Below, piece after piece: positions 22,021 to 33,094 of a DNA stretch of 64,000 nt (its first letter is position 1; the number at the start of each line of letters is the position of its first letter). Made by a program: the position numbers and the translations under genes. The stretch is from Hordeum vulgare subsp. vulgare (lineage: Eukaryota; Streptophyta; Magnoliopsida; Poales; Poaceae): assembly GCF_904849725.1 (NCBI RefSeq), contig NC_058523.1:336019948-336083947 (forward strand), written 5' to 3'. The notes beneath the pieces are model-generated. The model had not been told where the DNA came from. It did no database searches and was given only the letters and a program-made list of their open reading frames with translations.

Positions 22021-22490
22021 CATGTGGGAAAATGAAGTGTCCATGAATATCAGTCAAATCAAGAAACTCGGAAAGATTGTTAACATAAAGAAACTAGCGA
22101 TGGAAAACAACATGTTTGTCTCCACAATGAAGAAGATATGAGTCAACTATAGGATGATATTATCTCTTTCACCTTTTCCTTTCCCCTTTGCGCCATTTCA
22201 AATTTTGGAAAATATGTTTATGCATATATATATTTTGTGTACTTTTCAAGGCAGTTCATCGTTGATTATGACTCAAACCACTTCTATGGTCAAGAGCAAG
22301 GAAGGTATTCATACAACACCCATGGTATAATCTTGAAGTCTTCCTCAAGAGAATGAAGGATGGGCGGGCAATCATCCAAAGGCACTGGCCGAAAGTTGGA
22401 AGGACCTTCAACATCATTGCAGACTCAATATTCGCCTCCCGCTTCAATAGTTTTCTAGACGAGACTCGTCTGACTATTTATCGTCTATGA
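22021..22490 (+). pseudogene. Possible B3-domain-like coding relic
   Basis: Two coding scraps separated by AT-rich, intron-like sequence. The first (about 22021-22131) reads KKLGKIVNIKKLAMENNMF and ends in a stop. The second (about 22298-22490) reads LKRMKDGRAIIQRHWPKVGR, then a tail ending LTIYRL and a TGA at 22488-22490. The Lys-rich start and the DGRAII...W...G pattern with a hydrophobic strand at the end resemble plant B3 DNA-binding domains found in transposon-borne gene copies. This is recognition by general pattern only. Confidence 0.35.
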
Positions 22491-22789
22491 TGCTACCTTT
22501 CGAAGGTTTTAGATGCTGCATTTGAAATTTGGTCCTCTTGTGTAATTGGGTATCTAGGTAGTATATGCCTACATGGTGTTCTACTCAGATGTAATTCAAT
22601 TATGAAATCCTGGTTGCCATAATACGAATACGAAATATATTGTGTGCTTGATATGAAATGTCAATTTATTTAAAAATGTATTATAATTAAAAGAGCAATT
22701 AGGTTGAATATTAGGGTTTCCTACTGCAGATGGTTTCTCACACAACTCCTGTGGCGATGACCTCAACAAACCCACGCGGTTTCTAGAAA

Positions 22790-23200
22790 GTTGGCGTGTG
22801 GGATCATTGAACAACCGTACATGACTTCCGGCCAGAAAATGTGTGCATTAGACCACCCTATCACAAATTTTTTCACATAACAAGTGTGTGTGATGGACAA
22901 CCCTATGCCAAACAGTTTTTTCTAGGCATCATGCGTGATGTATTGAATAAAGCAATCAACAGAATTATAACTATTCTGTGTGATGGCTACCCCTATCACA
23001 GATGATGTTACGTAGAAAATTATGTGTGATATAAAGTACGAACTAAAATGTGTCTTTGGGATTCCTTGTGTGGGATGCTAAGCACATCCCACACGACTTC
23101 AACAATATGTCTGTTTGTGATAAGCCTGCCAATTGCATACTGTCTATTTTTGACTAACGTGTGAGACCACACGGAGGCATCGCCGACGATTTATCTGTAT
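22790..23200. repeat. Degenerate GTGTGATGG / TATCACA motif cluster
   Basis: Short motifs such as TGTGTGATGG, CCTATCACA, GTGTGGGATG and CATCCCACAC recur in both orientations over about 400 bp. This resembles the subterminal region of a DNA transposon. I could not find a matching TIR or target duplication. Confidence 0.4.
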
Positions 23201-23689
23201 CATGTGGGGTAGCCCCCCCCCCTCCCCCATCGCCCATACGAGAAAGGTGACAATTTAAAACTTCGTCGAGGAAAGGGGTAAAACTCGTTTGTATAGGACT
23301 CGGCTGAACTAGTGCAAGGAGCTAGGAAACATCTATTGCTTCGTTGATCAATCTATTTGTGGTGCCATTTATCTGTCCATATGTAGATCTCGAAATCTTT
23401 TGCTGCACCTTTTTTCGTTCAACCCGAGATCCTCATCCTTGAAGTCAATTTTGTGATAATCATGCCACACACTGGTGTTATGGACATATCATGTAGTTGT
23501 GCTCTTGACCTTTCACTTATATTTTTGTAATACAAAGTACACTCATCTACTATGGATCTAAATCTTTACTCCTTTAAAAGAGCCAGTTCGTGTTGATGGT
23601 CCGTATGGCCTCTTCAGTGAGATGATAAAAAAGTACATCCAGTGGCAAGAGTTGAACTGTTACCCTGCCTGTCCTTTGCATGAAGGACT

Positions 23690-24300
23690 TAGGCAAGCCA
23701 CCTCATTGTGCACGTAAAGGTATACCCCTGAAGCACCTGCTAGCACCGTCCATTCTCCCCCAATCTATGCGCCCCGTCTCTCCCCCGTCTGCTCTCACAG
23801 CCTCCCCCAATACCATCTCTCTTTTCGCATCTCTACTCCAATCCCACTCCCTGGCCTTGAGGTCCAACCCCTCCCTTCAAAATTCAAACTGTGATGCCGC
23901 ACCGCCCGATTACTTCTGTGGTTCCCATCCATTTCACCAGATTCAGTTTTTGCTGCCCTGTTCGCTCGCTCACTGCCAAATCGCTCGGTCACCCTCGCGG
24001 GAACGAGGAAGCCGCAACCCTGTGCTCATTCGCCATGCCAGGATTGCATGGCGTACCCTGCTCGCACGCTCGCTCGTCGACGTTCGGCCTCTTGGCGCTC
24101 GCATTCCGTGCGGGCGAGCTCGGTCAAGGATTGCAGCACCGTCTCACGATCGTAGCGCTGCGCTTCGTTGACGAGCGAGCAGACAGTTCGTCGTGGTATA
24201 AGCTACATCTTCCTCTTCCATCCGAGCACATCAGCCTCTCCGGACACTCAATTTTTGTACGTCTCCACAAGGTACAACATGTTTGTTCTCAATCAATTGG
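23690..24300. other. C/T-rich segment resembling a gene 5' leader, unassigned
   Basis: GC content rises and pyrimidine-rich runs (CTCCCCCAAT, TCTCTCCC) appear, as in grass gene 5' ends. Two overlapping plus-strand frames (23680-24171, 23891-24307) exist but neither shows a known motif. It could be a captured gene fragment. Confidence 0.3.
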
Positions 24301-24996
24301 TGTATAGCTTAGTAAGGTGCAGTTTCTAGTTGAAAATGAACATATGCACGAGACATAAATCTTGAATTCTAAGTTTCGCCAGATTGTTGGGCCAACTGAA
24401 TTTATCTTATCAAAGTGCACTTCATGAACTCCCTCGATATTCTTGCCTGATGACTTCACAAACCATTAAGTAAATACAAGCATACAATAATGGTATACTG
24501 AAGATGTTCAGTGATGCATATTTTCCCTCGAAGCATAGCAAAGTAAAAAATCAATCATATATATGTGAATTATTGCTGCTAAGTGGACATTGTAGCTGAA
24601 AAAGAATCATGTATATGTGACAATCTGTTAATTTATTTCCTTGAGCAGATCCCCATTGCCAAATGGCCATCAAATTATCAATGACTACTTTCTATAGCTG
24701 AGCAACTGTTGCAGTTTCTGTTGTCGAGAGAGGCGCCATGTCTTCCCCAGGCTTTCTGTAAAAATGTAAGCTCCTTTGCAGCATTAGTCTCCATAGAGAA
24801 ATTTGTATTGCGTGCACTGTGTGTCTTCATTCGCCTTCTTTTTCAAGTTATTTTTTCTCCTCACATAATCAGGACTTAAAGCAACATGGCATAATTATAT
24901 ATCTTTTAAGAATGTGAGGATTGTGAATTTCAAATATTTTTTTAGTACAAATAAATATCAGCTGTAGTGAAACATATGATTTGTGATGTCGAATGC

Positions 24997-25626
24997 TCAC
25001 ATGTTTGATTTAACTAATGAACTGTGGTTCGTGGTTGTATTAGAATGTCTCAACACGAGACATGAATCTTCGATTCTAATTTTTTTCCTCGATGTTTGGG
25101 CTTCTTGGATGTTTTTGTATACGCCCAAAGATGAAGTATTACAATCATATAGTAATGAAGGATCATCAACAATAAGCCCACTATCATCAATGCAATGATC
25201 TCCACTACTCGCCATATCATTACCTTGTGGCAATCCACATGTAGGTGAAGTACATAAAGTTGAGAACACCACACGACTGGAGGTGGAGGGAGAACAATCA
25301 TTCCCACAAATCTTGGACATAACATATTTATCTTGAAGCTTTGTCCACAACTCATGAGCATCCCGGAATGGCATGAGTTGAAATATAACTACATTGCTCA
25401 AAGCATCAAAAAGCACATTAGAAGCTTGAGCATTGAGATAAGAGTTTTTCTCATCCTTTAAAGATATATTTTGAGAATCCTTTGGAGGAGAAAAACCCAT
25501 ATCTACAATTCGCTCCAAGTTTGGGTCCATGACCCTAAAGAGATTAAGCATGTGAATTACCCAAACATCAAAAATTGTGCCATCGAAACTAAGAGTGTCA
25601 GAGAATCCTAAACCCCTAGTCGACAT
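24997..25626 (-). pseudogene. Copia-like gag fragment (element E1)
   Basis: Frame of 209 codons starting at Met 25626 (MSTRGLGFSDTLSFDGTIFD). The pattern SFDGTIFDVWVIHML followed by LFDALSNVV and DAHELWTKLQDKYVMS is the N-terminal Gag (UBN2/DUF4219-type) of plant copia elements. It lies 42 bases inside a TGGTATCAGAGC primer-binding site, the normal position. After about 25200 the reading no longer looks like Gag and protease onward is absent, so the internal domain is truncated. Confidence 0.7.
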
Positions 25627-25667
25627 CCTTACTCTCTAGGTGGTTAAACCTAATAAAGAGAGACCTA

Positions 25668-25679
25668 GCTCTGATACCA
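25668..25679 (-). other. Primer-binding site of element E1
   Basis: TGGTATCAGAGC on the minus strand, complementary to the 3' end of initiator tRNA-Met, as used by most plant copia elements. It fixes the orientation of E1 (minus) and places the LTR to its right. Confidence 0.8.
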
Positions 25680-25682
25680 ATT

Positions 25683-26429
25683 TAAAGGACGTGGATGTCG
25701 CCTAGAGAGGGCTTGAATAGGCGCTTTGAAATAATTATAGTTTAGGCTTGAACAAATGCGGAATAAAACTAACGTTTAATTTGTCAAGCACAAAACCTAA
25801 AACAACTAGGCTCAACTATGTGCACCAATAACTTATGCTAAGCAAGATAAACAACTAAGTGATCGCAATATATATGACAAGAAACATATAGCTATCACAA
25901 AGTAAAGTGCATAAGTAAAGGGTTCGGGTAAGAGATAACCGAGGCACGCGGAGACGATGATGTATCCCGAAGTTGACACCCTTGCACATGCTAATCTCCG
26001 TTGGGGCGGTGTGAAGGCAAAATGCTCCCCAAGATGCCACTAAGGCCACTGTAATCTCCTCACACCCTCGCACAATCCAAGATGCCGTGATTCCACTATT
26101 GGTGCCCTTGAAGGCGGCGATCGAACCTTTACAAACAAGGTTGGGGCTATCTCCACACAATGCTCGGAGGCTCCCAACGAAGCCACGAAGCTTCACCACA
26201 ATGGCATATGGCTTCGAGGTGACCCAAATGCTCGGGGCAATCTCCACAACTTAATTGGAGACCCCGACGCTTACCCGGAGCTTTACACCACAATGATTGA
26301 GCTCTGAGGCACCACCAAGCTTCTAGGGGTACCACGTACCCAGGCGTAATAAGCTTCTCAACTTCTCACTTCCACGTATTACCATGGAGAACTCAAACCC
26401 ATGCACTAAATGCAATGGCAAGGGCACAC
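25683..26429 (-). repeat. Element E1 LTR, left part (3' portion of the LTR on minus)
   Basis: LTR sequence from the primer-binding site to the insertion point of element B. It contains blocks repeated in E2 (51530 onward): GCCACTGTAATCTCC, GGTGCCCTTGAAGGCGGCGA, ACAAGGTTGGGGCTATCTCC. Continues at 45140 on the far side of element B. Confidence 0.7.
26425..26429. other. Target site duplication of element B, left (CACAC)
   Basis: CACAC directly before TGTCGGGGGG, matched by CACAC at 45140-45144. The uninterrupted E2 copy reads GGGCACACAAAGTGCGC at the same place, with only one CACAC. Confidence 0.9.
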
Positions 26430-27497
26430 TGTCGGGGGGATAACCCCGGGGTAGGCTCAACGAGCCTGCTCCTTTATCTCCGGCCCCAAAGGTATGACCA
26501 AGAACCATTCCGCAAGGCCCAGGTCCTCTGTCCGGCTAGGCCACACCTACCGGCTAGGGGGCAAGACGGCCAACTCTCTGGCCGACCAGGCAACACCTCC
26601 CAGCTAGAGGCAAGACGGCTACCCCTTCCTGGCCACCTAGGCCAAGCCGACCGGCTAGGAACGAGGCGGTCGTGCGCGAGACAGCTCGCCAAACGGGCTA
26701 GCCGATCGGGGATCTCAAGTCACATCCGATCGTAGGTCATGGCGAGACCCTACGATTAAAGGTGGCTATGCGTCAGCAAAGGTACTGGATTGGAGTGCAC
26801 GGCAGGTACCAGCGTCGGCAGCCACGCCGCTGACCTACCACGGCTCTGATCCATCACCCAGCATAGTGTCGGCCGTCAAACTCCCACTCCATTACTGCAC
26901 TCGTGTGGGAAGAGTGGAGGCGGCCGTACCGTCTGCCCATGATGAATCTCGATGGACAACGTCGGACGTATCGTGCGTGTCCTGCGTGAACCTTATGCGA
27001 GAGCTCCATTGGCTAGCAGGCGGGTCACACAGCCAGACGGGACCTCGCAGCCGGCGGGTCCCTCAAGCGACAATACAAGACCCTCATGGGCCACCTGGCT
27101 ATCCAGCGAGGCTGCCAGCCTGGTCCCACTCTTGTACCCTTTATCCATATTGTAGGCCGGTGGGTTCGTCTATAAAACCCCCCGGTCCCCCTCCATGCAC
27201 AGGGTCAGTCAACAGATTATGCACACACTCACCAACCACATAGGAGAGGTAGAGACGAGCCGGCTGCTCCCCTCTTCCTCCTCCGCAATACAACTCCAAG
27301 AGGAACCTTGTAATCCCATCCATATACATCATACACTCCGGTAGGACTAGGGCTATTATCTCTATGGAGAGCCCTCAACGTGGGTACATCATGTGTTCCA
27401 TGCTTGTACCAACCTCGTCCCCAGCGCCCTCCGTTGCCACTTCGGTTCTCACTGACTTTATCCTACCTATGGCATATGTTGTGAGTATTCACCGACA
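26430..27497 (+). repeat. 5' LTR of element B (1068 bp)
   Basis: Starts TGTCGGGGGGATAACC and ends GTATTCACCGACA. Same ends as the 3' LTR. Contains a TATA box at 27171. Confidence 0.92.
27171..27177 (+). promoter_or_regulatory. TATA box in 5' LTR of element B
   Basis: TATAAAA following GGTGGGTTCGTC, preserved in both LTRs (27171 and 44813). Confidence 0.65.
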
Positions 27498-27516
27498 TTT
27501 AGCGCCCACCATGGGG
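27498..27516 (+). other. Primer-binding site region of element B
   Basis: TTTAGCGCCCACCATGGGG directly after the LTR end. The form resembles the GGCGCCCACCGTGGGG site of related grass gypsy elements, changed at two positions. The exact tRNA was not determined. Confidence 0.6.
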
Positions 27517-28228
27517 CCGATCGCGGCATCGGCTGGCTTTACGCGTTGGGAGGGGCCCCGAACCTACACCACCGGATGCATCACGTCCGGATCGATCTGC
27601 ATGCCCGTGGAGCCCGCCTTCAATGAGGCAACACCGATGATGATCGATGCCCCGGTCCGCCATGCGGATTCACACGAAGAGTCCGACGACGAGGCGCCTC
27701 CTAGCGTCATCGTCGCTGCTATGGAGAACCTCAGCGTTCTCTTTAGCGACCTGCGTCTCAACGACATCCTCGCTACTTCGGCGAGGACTTCGATGTTGAG
27801 GCACTGTGTGCCTGCTTCAGTAGGCTCTCTATCGCTGAGACTCCTACACATGACGTGTACCCCAGCAACGTACTCGTCTTCGATGGCCCTCCACCGTCGG
27901 TGGGGTTCTTCACCCCCTACCATGTCGCCACCATCTTCAATGTCATGGAGGTGATGGTCATCGGCGCCGGCACCAGCACGGCTGAGGGCAAAGCGTCAGC
28001 AGACGCTACTGACCCTGCTCCTGTCGCCGCTGACGCTCTTCAGGCTGCGCTAACTGGCCTGAAGACGCCCATCGCCGCCTCCACAAACCTTAACGACGCA
28101 CGATCCGTGCTGGAGGAGGCTCGCAGGCAGATCTTCGAGGAGGGCATCGCCGTCGCCTCGGCGAAGCGCTGGATGGAGGCCACGCAGCGCGAGTATAACT
28201 CCGCATACGGCCTCACTCCAGTTTCTGA
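27511..28228 (+). pseudogene. Element B gag, N-terminal part
   Basis: Frame from Met 27511 (MGPIAASAGFTRWEG) through SDLRLNDI near 27750, then a frameshift near 27780 and continuation in the frame ending NSAYGLTPVS at the Harbinger insertion. Ala-rich segments with TGLKTPIAAS and RRQIFEEGIA match N-terminal Gag regions of grass Tat-like elements in my memory. Reading resumes at 31364 with PSRLGSVHGRGQF, which shows the Harbinger element interrupts one original coding sequence. Confidence 0.65.
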
Positions 28229-28436
28229 GGGCGTGTTTGGTTCGTTGTATTGCATCTGGCTCGCACCCACCATGCAAAATATAGATTGTTTGGTATGTTG
28301 TATGTGTAGTTGGACCTGGCCTGACAGATGCAAAAAACGCCTCCGGGCCAGGCTGCGGGGAAACGCAAGTTCGGGCCGTTTCCGCGAGCCTGCACCCGCG
28401 CGTGCAGTGACCCGCGCGTGCATCGCTCTCGCCTGG

Positions 28437-28780
28437 AGGATAGGGTTCCCTCCCGACGCGCCGCTCTCGTCCTGGCGCCGCTCTCGTCCTCGCGCCGCGC
28501 CGCGCTCCCGTCCCCGCCCCCGCCCCCGCCCCGGCGAGCCGCTCCCGTCCCCGCCCCCGCCCCGGCGAGCCGCTCCCGTCCCCGCCCCTGCCCCGGCGAG
28601 CCGCTCCCGTCCCCGGCCCCACCCCGACGCGCCGCTCTCGTCCTCGCGCCGCTCCCGTCCCCGCCCCCACCCCGACGCGCCGCTCCCGTCCTCGCCCCCG
28701 CCCCGGCGAGCCGCTGTCCTCCCCCGCCCCGGCGAGCCGCTCTCCTCCCCCGCCTCGGCGACCCACTCTCCTCCCCCACA
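28437..28780. repeat. GC-rich proline-coding tandem repeat in the Harbinger element
   Basis: Imperfect units built of CCCCGGCGAGCCGCTCCCGT and CCCCGACGCGCCGCTCTCGT blocks, about 340 bp and very GC-rich. All three plus frames stay open, giving Pro/Arg/Ala-rich peptides, and the minus strand gives Gly/Arg-rich ones. Position between left TIR and transposase suggests a promoter or 5' leader. Confidence 0.75.
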
Positions 28781-29034
28781 GGTTGGTTCTCCTCCTCCCT
28801 CAATCCCTCTCGGATCTGATAAGGCTGCCGCCAGAAACGCTGCCGCCAGTACGCTGCCGCCAGAAACGCGAGGGAGGGGAGGTCCTGGCCATGACCGTCG
28901 TGGCCATGGGAGCTGCTTCTGAGGCTGCTCCCTGGTTACCCTGTTTAAATTTTTTGCACATATTCTATTTTGTTTTGATGTAAATATTATCAGTGTTAAT
29001 TTATCAGTATTAAATCTGTGCTACATTTATATAG

Positions 29035-29541
29035 ATGGATGACAACAGCAAGACTCGAGATACGCTGATAGTGCAAGCTGCTGGTTTGGTTGCTGTTTTG
29101 TGTGCATATATGGCCACTATAACTACAAGGGCTAGAATTAGAAATTATCGTGCTCCAGTCCGTTATGTTATGCTTGAGAGAGACATAGCTAGGTTGTCCA
29201 ATCTACGTTTTATCTATGATACCAATGATATAAATTGCCATGACCTACTAAGGATGAATAGAGCCCCATTTTATAACTTGTGTGCCTTGTTCCGTGACCG
29301 AAAGTTGCTGGAAGACAGCATTCATACCCCGTATTTTAAGGTAATATGTTACCATTTGGAATTTTATGGACATGCTGGATAACCAAATTTTACAAAATAT
29401 ACCTCACCTCTTTTCCTAGGATTGTGTTGGTGCAATTGATGGCACCCATGTGCTTGCCAAGGTACCCGCTGCTATTGCTTCGGCATTTAGGGGTAGGAAA
29501 GGTGGCACCACCCAAAATGTCACTATTTTAATTCCATTTTA
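29035..29541 (+). pseudogene. Harbinger transposase, internally deleted
   Basis: Exon 1 from Met 29035 to 29340 carries the N-terminal helix region (RYVMLERDIARLSN, CHDLLRMNRAPFYNLCALF). A GT-AG intron (29341-29419) follows, then exon 2 reads DCVGAIDGTHVLAKVP, the first catalytic Asp motif of the DDE_Tnp_4 family, plus GRKGGTTQNV. A stop is reached at about 29541 where the sequence turns into a minisatellite. The second Asp and the Glu of the DDE triad are gone, and a piece between the N-terminal region and PYFKDCVGAIDG also appears missing, so the enzyme cannot be active. Confidence 0.75.
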
Positions 29542-29544
29542 ATT

Positions 29545-29745
29545 TTTTTATGTTTCAGCTCCATTTTAATTCTTTTATGTCACTATTTCAGCTCCATTTT
29601 AATTCTTTTATGTCACTATTTCAGCTCCATTTTAATTCTTTTATGTCACTATTTCAGCTCCATTTTAATTCTTTTATGTCACTGTTTCAGCTCCATTTTA
29701 AATCTTTTATGTCACTATTTCAGCTCCATTTTAATCAGATTCCTT
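29545..29745. repeat. 33-bp minisatellite at the transposase break point
   Basis: About six copies of a 33-bp unit containing TTCAGCTCCATTTTAATTC and TTTTATGTCACTA (spacing measured 29554 to 29587). It occupies the place where the rest of the transposase would be. In one frame it encodes an 11-residue repeat, which I regard as an accident of the unit length. Confidence 0.9.
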
Positions 29746-29768
29746 TGTTTGCTTTGTACATAGGAGTG

Positions 29769-30773
29769 ATGGCTGAGATGGGGGCTCATGGTGGGCATGG
29801 TGGTGGGAATCACCCATTGCGTTGGACATCTCCAATGTTTGGTTTCATGTTACGTCGATTTGTAGAGCTCATTGCTAGTGGAGTGAAGACTGACAAAGGC
29901 TTTAAGGAGGTGCACTTAAACCAGGTGGCTAAGAATTGTAGTGACCACTTTGGTCTTGCAATAACCGGGACCCAAGTCTACAACCACCTCCGCAAGTGGC
30001 GTGCTAGGTGGGTGAAGATTAGTAAGCTCCGAGACATTAGTGGGTCACTTTGGGATGATACTAATTGTGTCATATCACTGGAGGAAGAGCACTATCTGGG
30101 CCATATCAAGGTTTGTACTTTGAACTGACCTATAATTATTTCCTTTCACATGCTTCCTATTTGTCAGTATATAACATTTCCATAACCACACTACATATAG
30201 GACCATCCCAAAGATGTTGAGTACCTCAATGTGCCTTTAGAGAACTATGTTCAAATGCTTGCTATCTTTGGGACTGGTATTGCTACAGGGAGGTATGCAA
30301 TGGCATCTAATGAGGCTCTTGGGGTTGCTTCAATGGCGGGAACCTCCCCATCGGTTGTCAACATTGAAGGTTCTGGTTTTGAATTTGTTGTTGATGGGAA
30401 TGAACCTGACTCGAGTGCTACTGCTGCTGCTCATGGGGAAGCTGCTGTTGCTCATTCCACTGGTAAAAGGAAGAGGGCTAGCCTCATGAGCGAAGAAGAA
30501 GTTTTGGTCATGACCAACATGTCTGAAGCAGTCTGTGAAGTTGCTAATGCTATCAAGTCCACTACAGAGGCACATCCTGAACTTTATGATGCTGTGATGG
30601 AGCTCCCTGGTTTTAGTGAGGATGATCTATTGATTATCTTGGATTATCTCAATGAGAGTGCCAACAGGGCTAGGAGCTACTCATTCGTGCAGATGACGGA
30701 GACTCGCCGCACTCGTTGGGTCATTCACCACCTTTCCAAGCTCAAGGATGATGTGCCCAAGGGTGGAGTGTGA
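29769..30773 (+). CDS. Harbinger ORF1: Myb/SANT-like protein, two exons, intact
   Basis: Exon 1 29769-30110 and exon 2 30201-30773 joined by a 90-bp GT-AG intron in phase 0, giving 304 residues. The N-terminal part (LRWTSPMFGFMLRRFVEL, then GFKEVHLNQVAKNC, then TGTQVYNHLRKWRARW) is the plant Myb/SANT-like DNA-binding domain of PIF/Harbinger ORF1 proteins. These are known to bind element ends and help import the transposase into the nucleus. A low-complexity middle with KRKRA near 30471 may be a nuclear signal. The C-terminus is helical (MELPGFSEDDLLIILDYL). No stop or frameshift is seen, in contrast to the broken transposase of the same element. The Met at 29769 is chosen because upstream codons are minisatellite. 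Confidence 0.75.
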
Positions 30774-31363
30774 GCAAATCTTTGCTGATTAACTAGTTAA
30801 CCATATTTTATTCCATTTGGTCAAAAAAACAATGCCCCTATATATATGTGATGTATGGAATGTAACTTGAATCTTATGTGATGCTTATGCGATGTACTGG
30901 ATTAATATGGATGTGTGGCCCTATAATATGTGAACTTTTAAGATGTATTGGATATTGATTTATGTGTATTGGATATTGATTTATGTGTATTGGATATTGA
31001 TTGTATCATAAGCTGCTTCTATACCGTACAAACAAACAAGATGCTGCCAATTTTTTAAATTACTTCAATCATATTCTTTCATTATTTCAATCATCAAAGA
31101 TATTACCAAAACTATCTTGTAATTATTTTATATCTGTTCGACATCATACAACCCACCAAACAATATCTGTTGTATGTTGCATCTCTCATACAACCCAAGA
31201 TGCAATATACCAAACAAAATCTGAGTTGAACCCAGCTCGTATCATGCACCCAACCAAACACACATCTCATTTTTATTTTGCATCAGGTCAACCAGGCCAG
31301 GACCACCCAAGCTCCTTCATGCAATGCATCCTGGATGCACCCAGGCAACCAAACACGCCCTGA

Positions 31364-32557
31364 GGCCCCTAGCCGGCTTGGGTCGGTCCACGGTCGCGGC
31401 CAGTTCATTGCCGAGATTCTAGGCGGCAAGCAGCCCGTCTACGAGACCCCTGCAGCCAACTTGCGGGAGGCACAGGCTGCCATGGAAGAAATGCCGACCT
31501 TGGAGGGCGAGGAGCGCGCCTTCCAGGAGAAGCGGGTCAAGGATCTCCTTGACGCCGCTAACGAGCAGCAGACACGGCTTGACCCCGGTCAAGCCTAGTC
31601 AGAGTCTTCTGGACCCAACCATGGAGCATGCCGCAACCCTAGCGGTCATCACCATGCGGAGGGATCTTCCTCGCATCGCACCTCCGGCTGGAGGGGCGAA
31701 GGAAGTCAAGACAGGCGCTCTCAACGCCAGAGCGAGCACAATTCGAGCAGGCGTCGCGGAGGTGACGAGAGCGACTCGGTGTATGAGGTTCCTCGTCCGG
31801 GGAGGACCCATGCCACCGGTTCCCAAGGCGCCCTTCCGATCGCAGCTCGGATCGGCGCTCGCGTTCCCCAGGGCGACCAGGACGCCCGCAGGCGTCTCAA
31901 CGCCCTGGCCCAGTCAGCCCTTATGGAGGAGGACGGCCCCATTGGTCCGTCCTGCTTCGGCCCCTGGATCCGAGGGGAGCCGTTTCCCCGAGGCTTCACC
32001 TTGCCTCGGTACACTCCCAAGTACAACGGCACCGACAAGCCAGAGGACTAGCTGATCGACTTTACCATCGCTGTTAGCATAGCCAGGGGAACAAGTGCGT
32101 AGCAGTCCGATACGTGCCACTCATGTTGGCCGGCTCGGCTCGGACTTGGCTCAACAGCCTTCCAACCGGCAGCGTCAACTCATGGGTGGACTTCGAGGAG
32201 GCGTTCGTCCGCAACTTCACTGGCACCTACAACCGCCCTAGCCGGCCTCGCGAGCGGGCCATGTGCGTCCAGAGGCCCGACGAACCCCTTCGCGACTACG
32301 TCACTCGTTGGACAGAGCTTCACAACTCCTGCGAGGGGGTGCATAAGGTACAGGCCATCCAGTACTTCATCGACGGTTGCCGAGACGGAACACTCCTCAA
32401 GCACAAGCTCATGTGCTCCGATCCCACCTCTCTGGCGGTGGTCATGGCCAAGGCAGACAAGTACGTCACGGCCGACTCCGCGATACGGGTCAAGGTGACC
32501 GCCTCGGACAAGGCTGTCCCTACGCCAGCTACTCCCAAGCCGGCTGGAGACAGTTGA
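31364..32557 (+). pseudogene. Element B gag, C-terminal part
   Basis: Resumes after the Harbinger element with PSRLGSVHGRGQFIAEILGG and KQPVYETPAANLREAQ. After a basic Ser/Arg-rich region comes the capsid core: FTLPRYTPKYNGTDKPED, a TAG at 32049-32051 (Trp expected), a frameshift, then SARTWLNSLPTGSVNSW and FEEAFVRNFTGTY (about 32130-32235), the Retrotrans_gag signature. It ends at TGA 32555-32557. A Cys/His segment expected after this is not clear. Confidence 0.75.
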
Positions 32558-33094
32558 GGCGGACAGAACAACAACAAGCGCAAGGCGGACCAGCTGGACT
32601 CGCGCTCCAACAACAAGTTGGTAGCCAGCGTGGAGGGTGAGGCGTCGCCTCTCAAGCCGGCTCTCAACGGAAGCGGCCCAACAGGGGCAACACGAACTGG
32701 TTGCCCAAGCAGACTTTTGAGCAGCTGCTTGACGCCCCGTTGCAAGATACATTGTGGGGCACAGCCTTCTACCCACACCATTCGGAAGTGCAATTTTGCA
32801 CGACGACTGTCGCAAGGGGAGGGCATGCCGGCTGCCCCAGGTGCACAGGCTGCGCCTCAAGCCCCAGCTCCTGGTCCTGCTCCGGCTCCACCGCCGCCGC
32901 CTCGCGACGACAGCCGCCTCCACGACAACTACCCCCATCAAGACGGAGCATTCGTTGTCTTCACCAGTGAAGGCGACGACAAGCATAGCCTGCGCCAGTG
33001 ACGGTGCAAGTTGAATGCTACGATCCCCTCGGTTCCCCAATACATGCATTGGTCTGACAGGCCAATCACATGAAGCCGGGTACACCATCCTGCG

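Larger units (their letters stand above)
21331..24982. other. Mostly unrecognised, AT-rich repetitive sequence
   Basis: No LTR, TIR or convincing gene spans this stretch. Inside are a possible transposon-derived coding relic (22021-22490), a zone of GTGTGATGG/TATCACA motifs (about 22790-23200), a C-run at 23213, and a C/T-rich segment like a 5' leader (23690-24300) whose overlapping open frames match nothing I know. Confidence 0.5.
28229..31360 (+). mobile_element. PIF/Harbinger DNA transposon inserted in gag of element B
   Basis: Terminal inverted repeats GGGCGTGTTTGGTT (28229-28242) and its complement (31347-31360), flanked by a 3-bp direct repeat TGA on both sides (28226-28228, 31361-31363). 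Three-base duplications and this TIR type fit PIF/Harbinger and Tourist elements, although TWA is more usual than TGA. It carries a degenerate transposase and an intact Myb/SANT-like ORF, the two genes typical of the superfamily. Total 3132 bp. Confidence 0.88.

Noticed and set aside
25668..25679. tRNA gene fragment (TGGTATCAGAGC)
   Set aside because: Only the 12-base complement of a tRNA 3' end is present, which is a retrotransposon primer-binding site.
28040..28922. Long Pro/Arg/Gly-rich ORFs on both strands of the Harbinger GC-rich block
   Set aside because: They arise from a GC-rich tandem repeat open in all frames and cross the element border into gag, so they are not one gene.
29550..29768. 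Upstream extension of the Myb/SANT ORF coding an 11-residue repeat
   Set aside because: It is translated minisatellite. The conserved protein begins at Met 29769.
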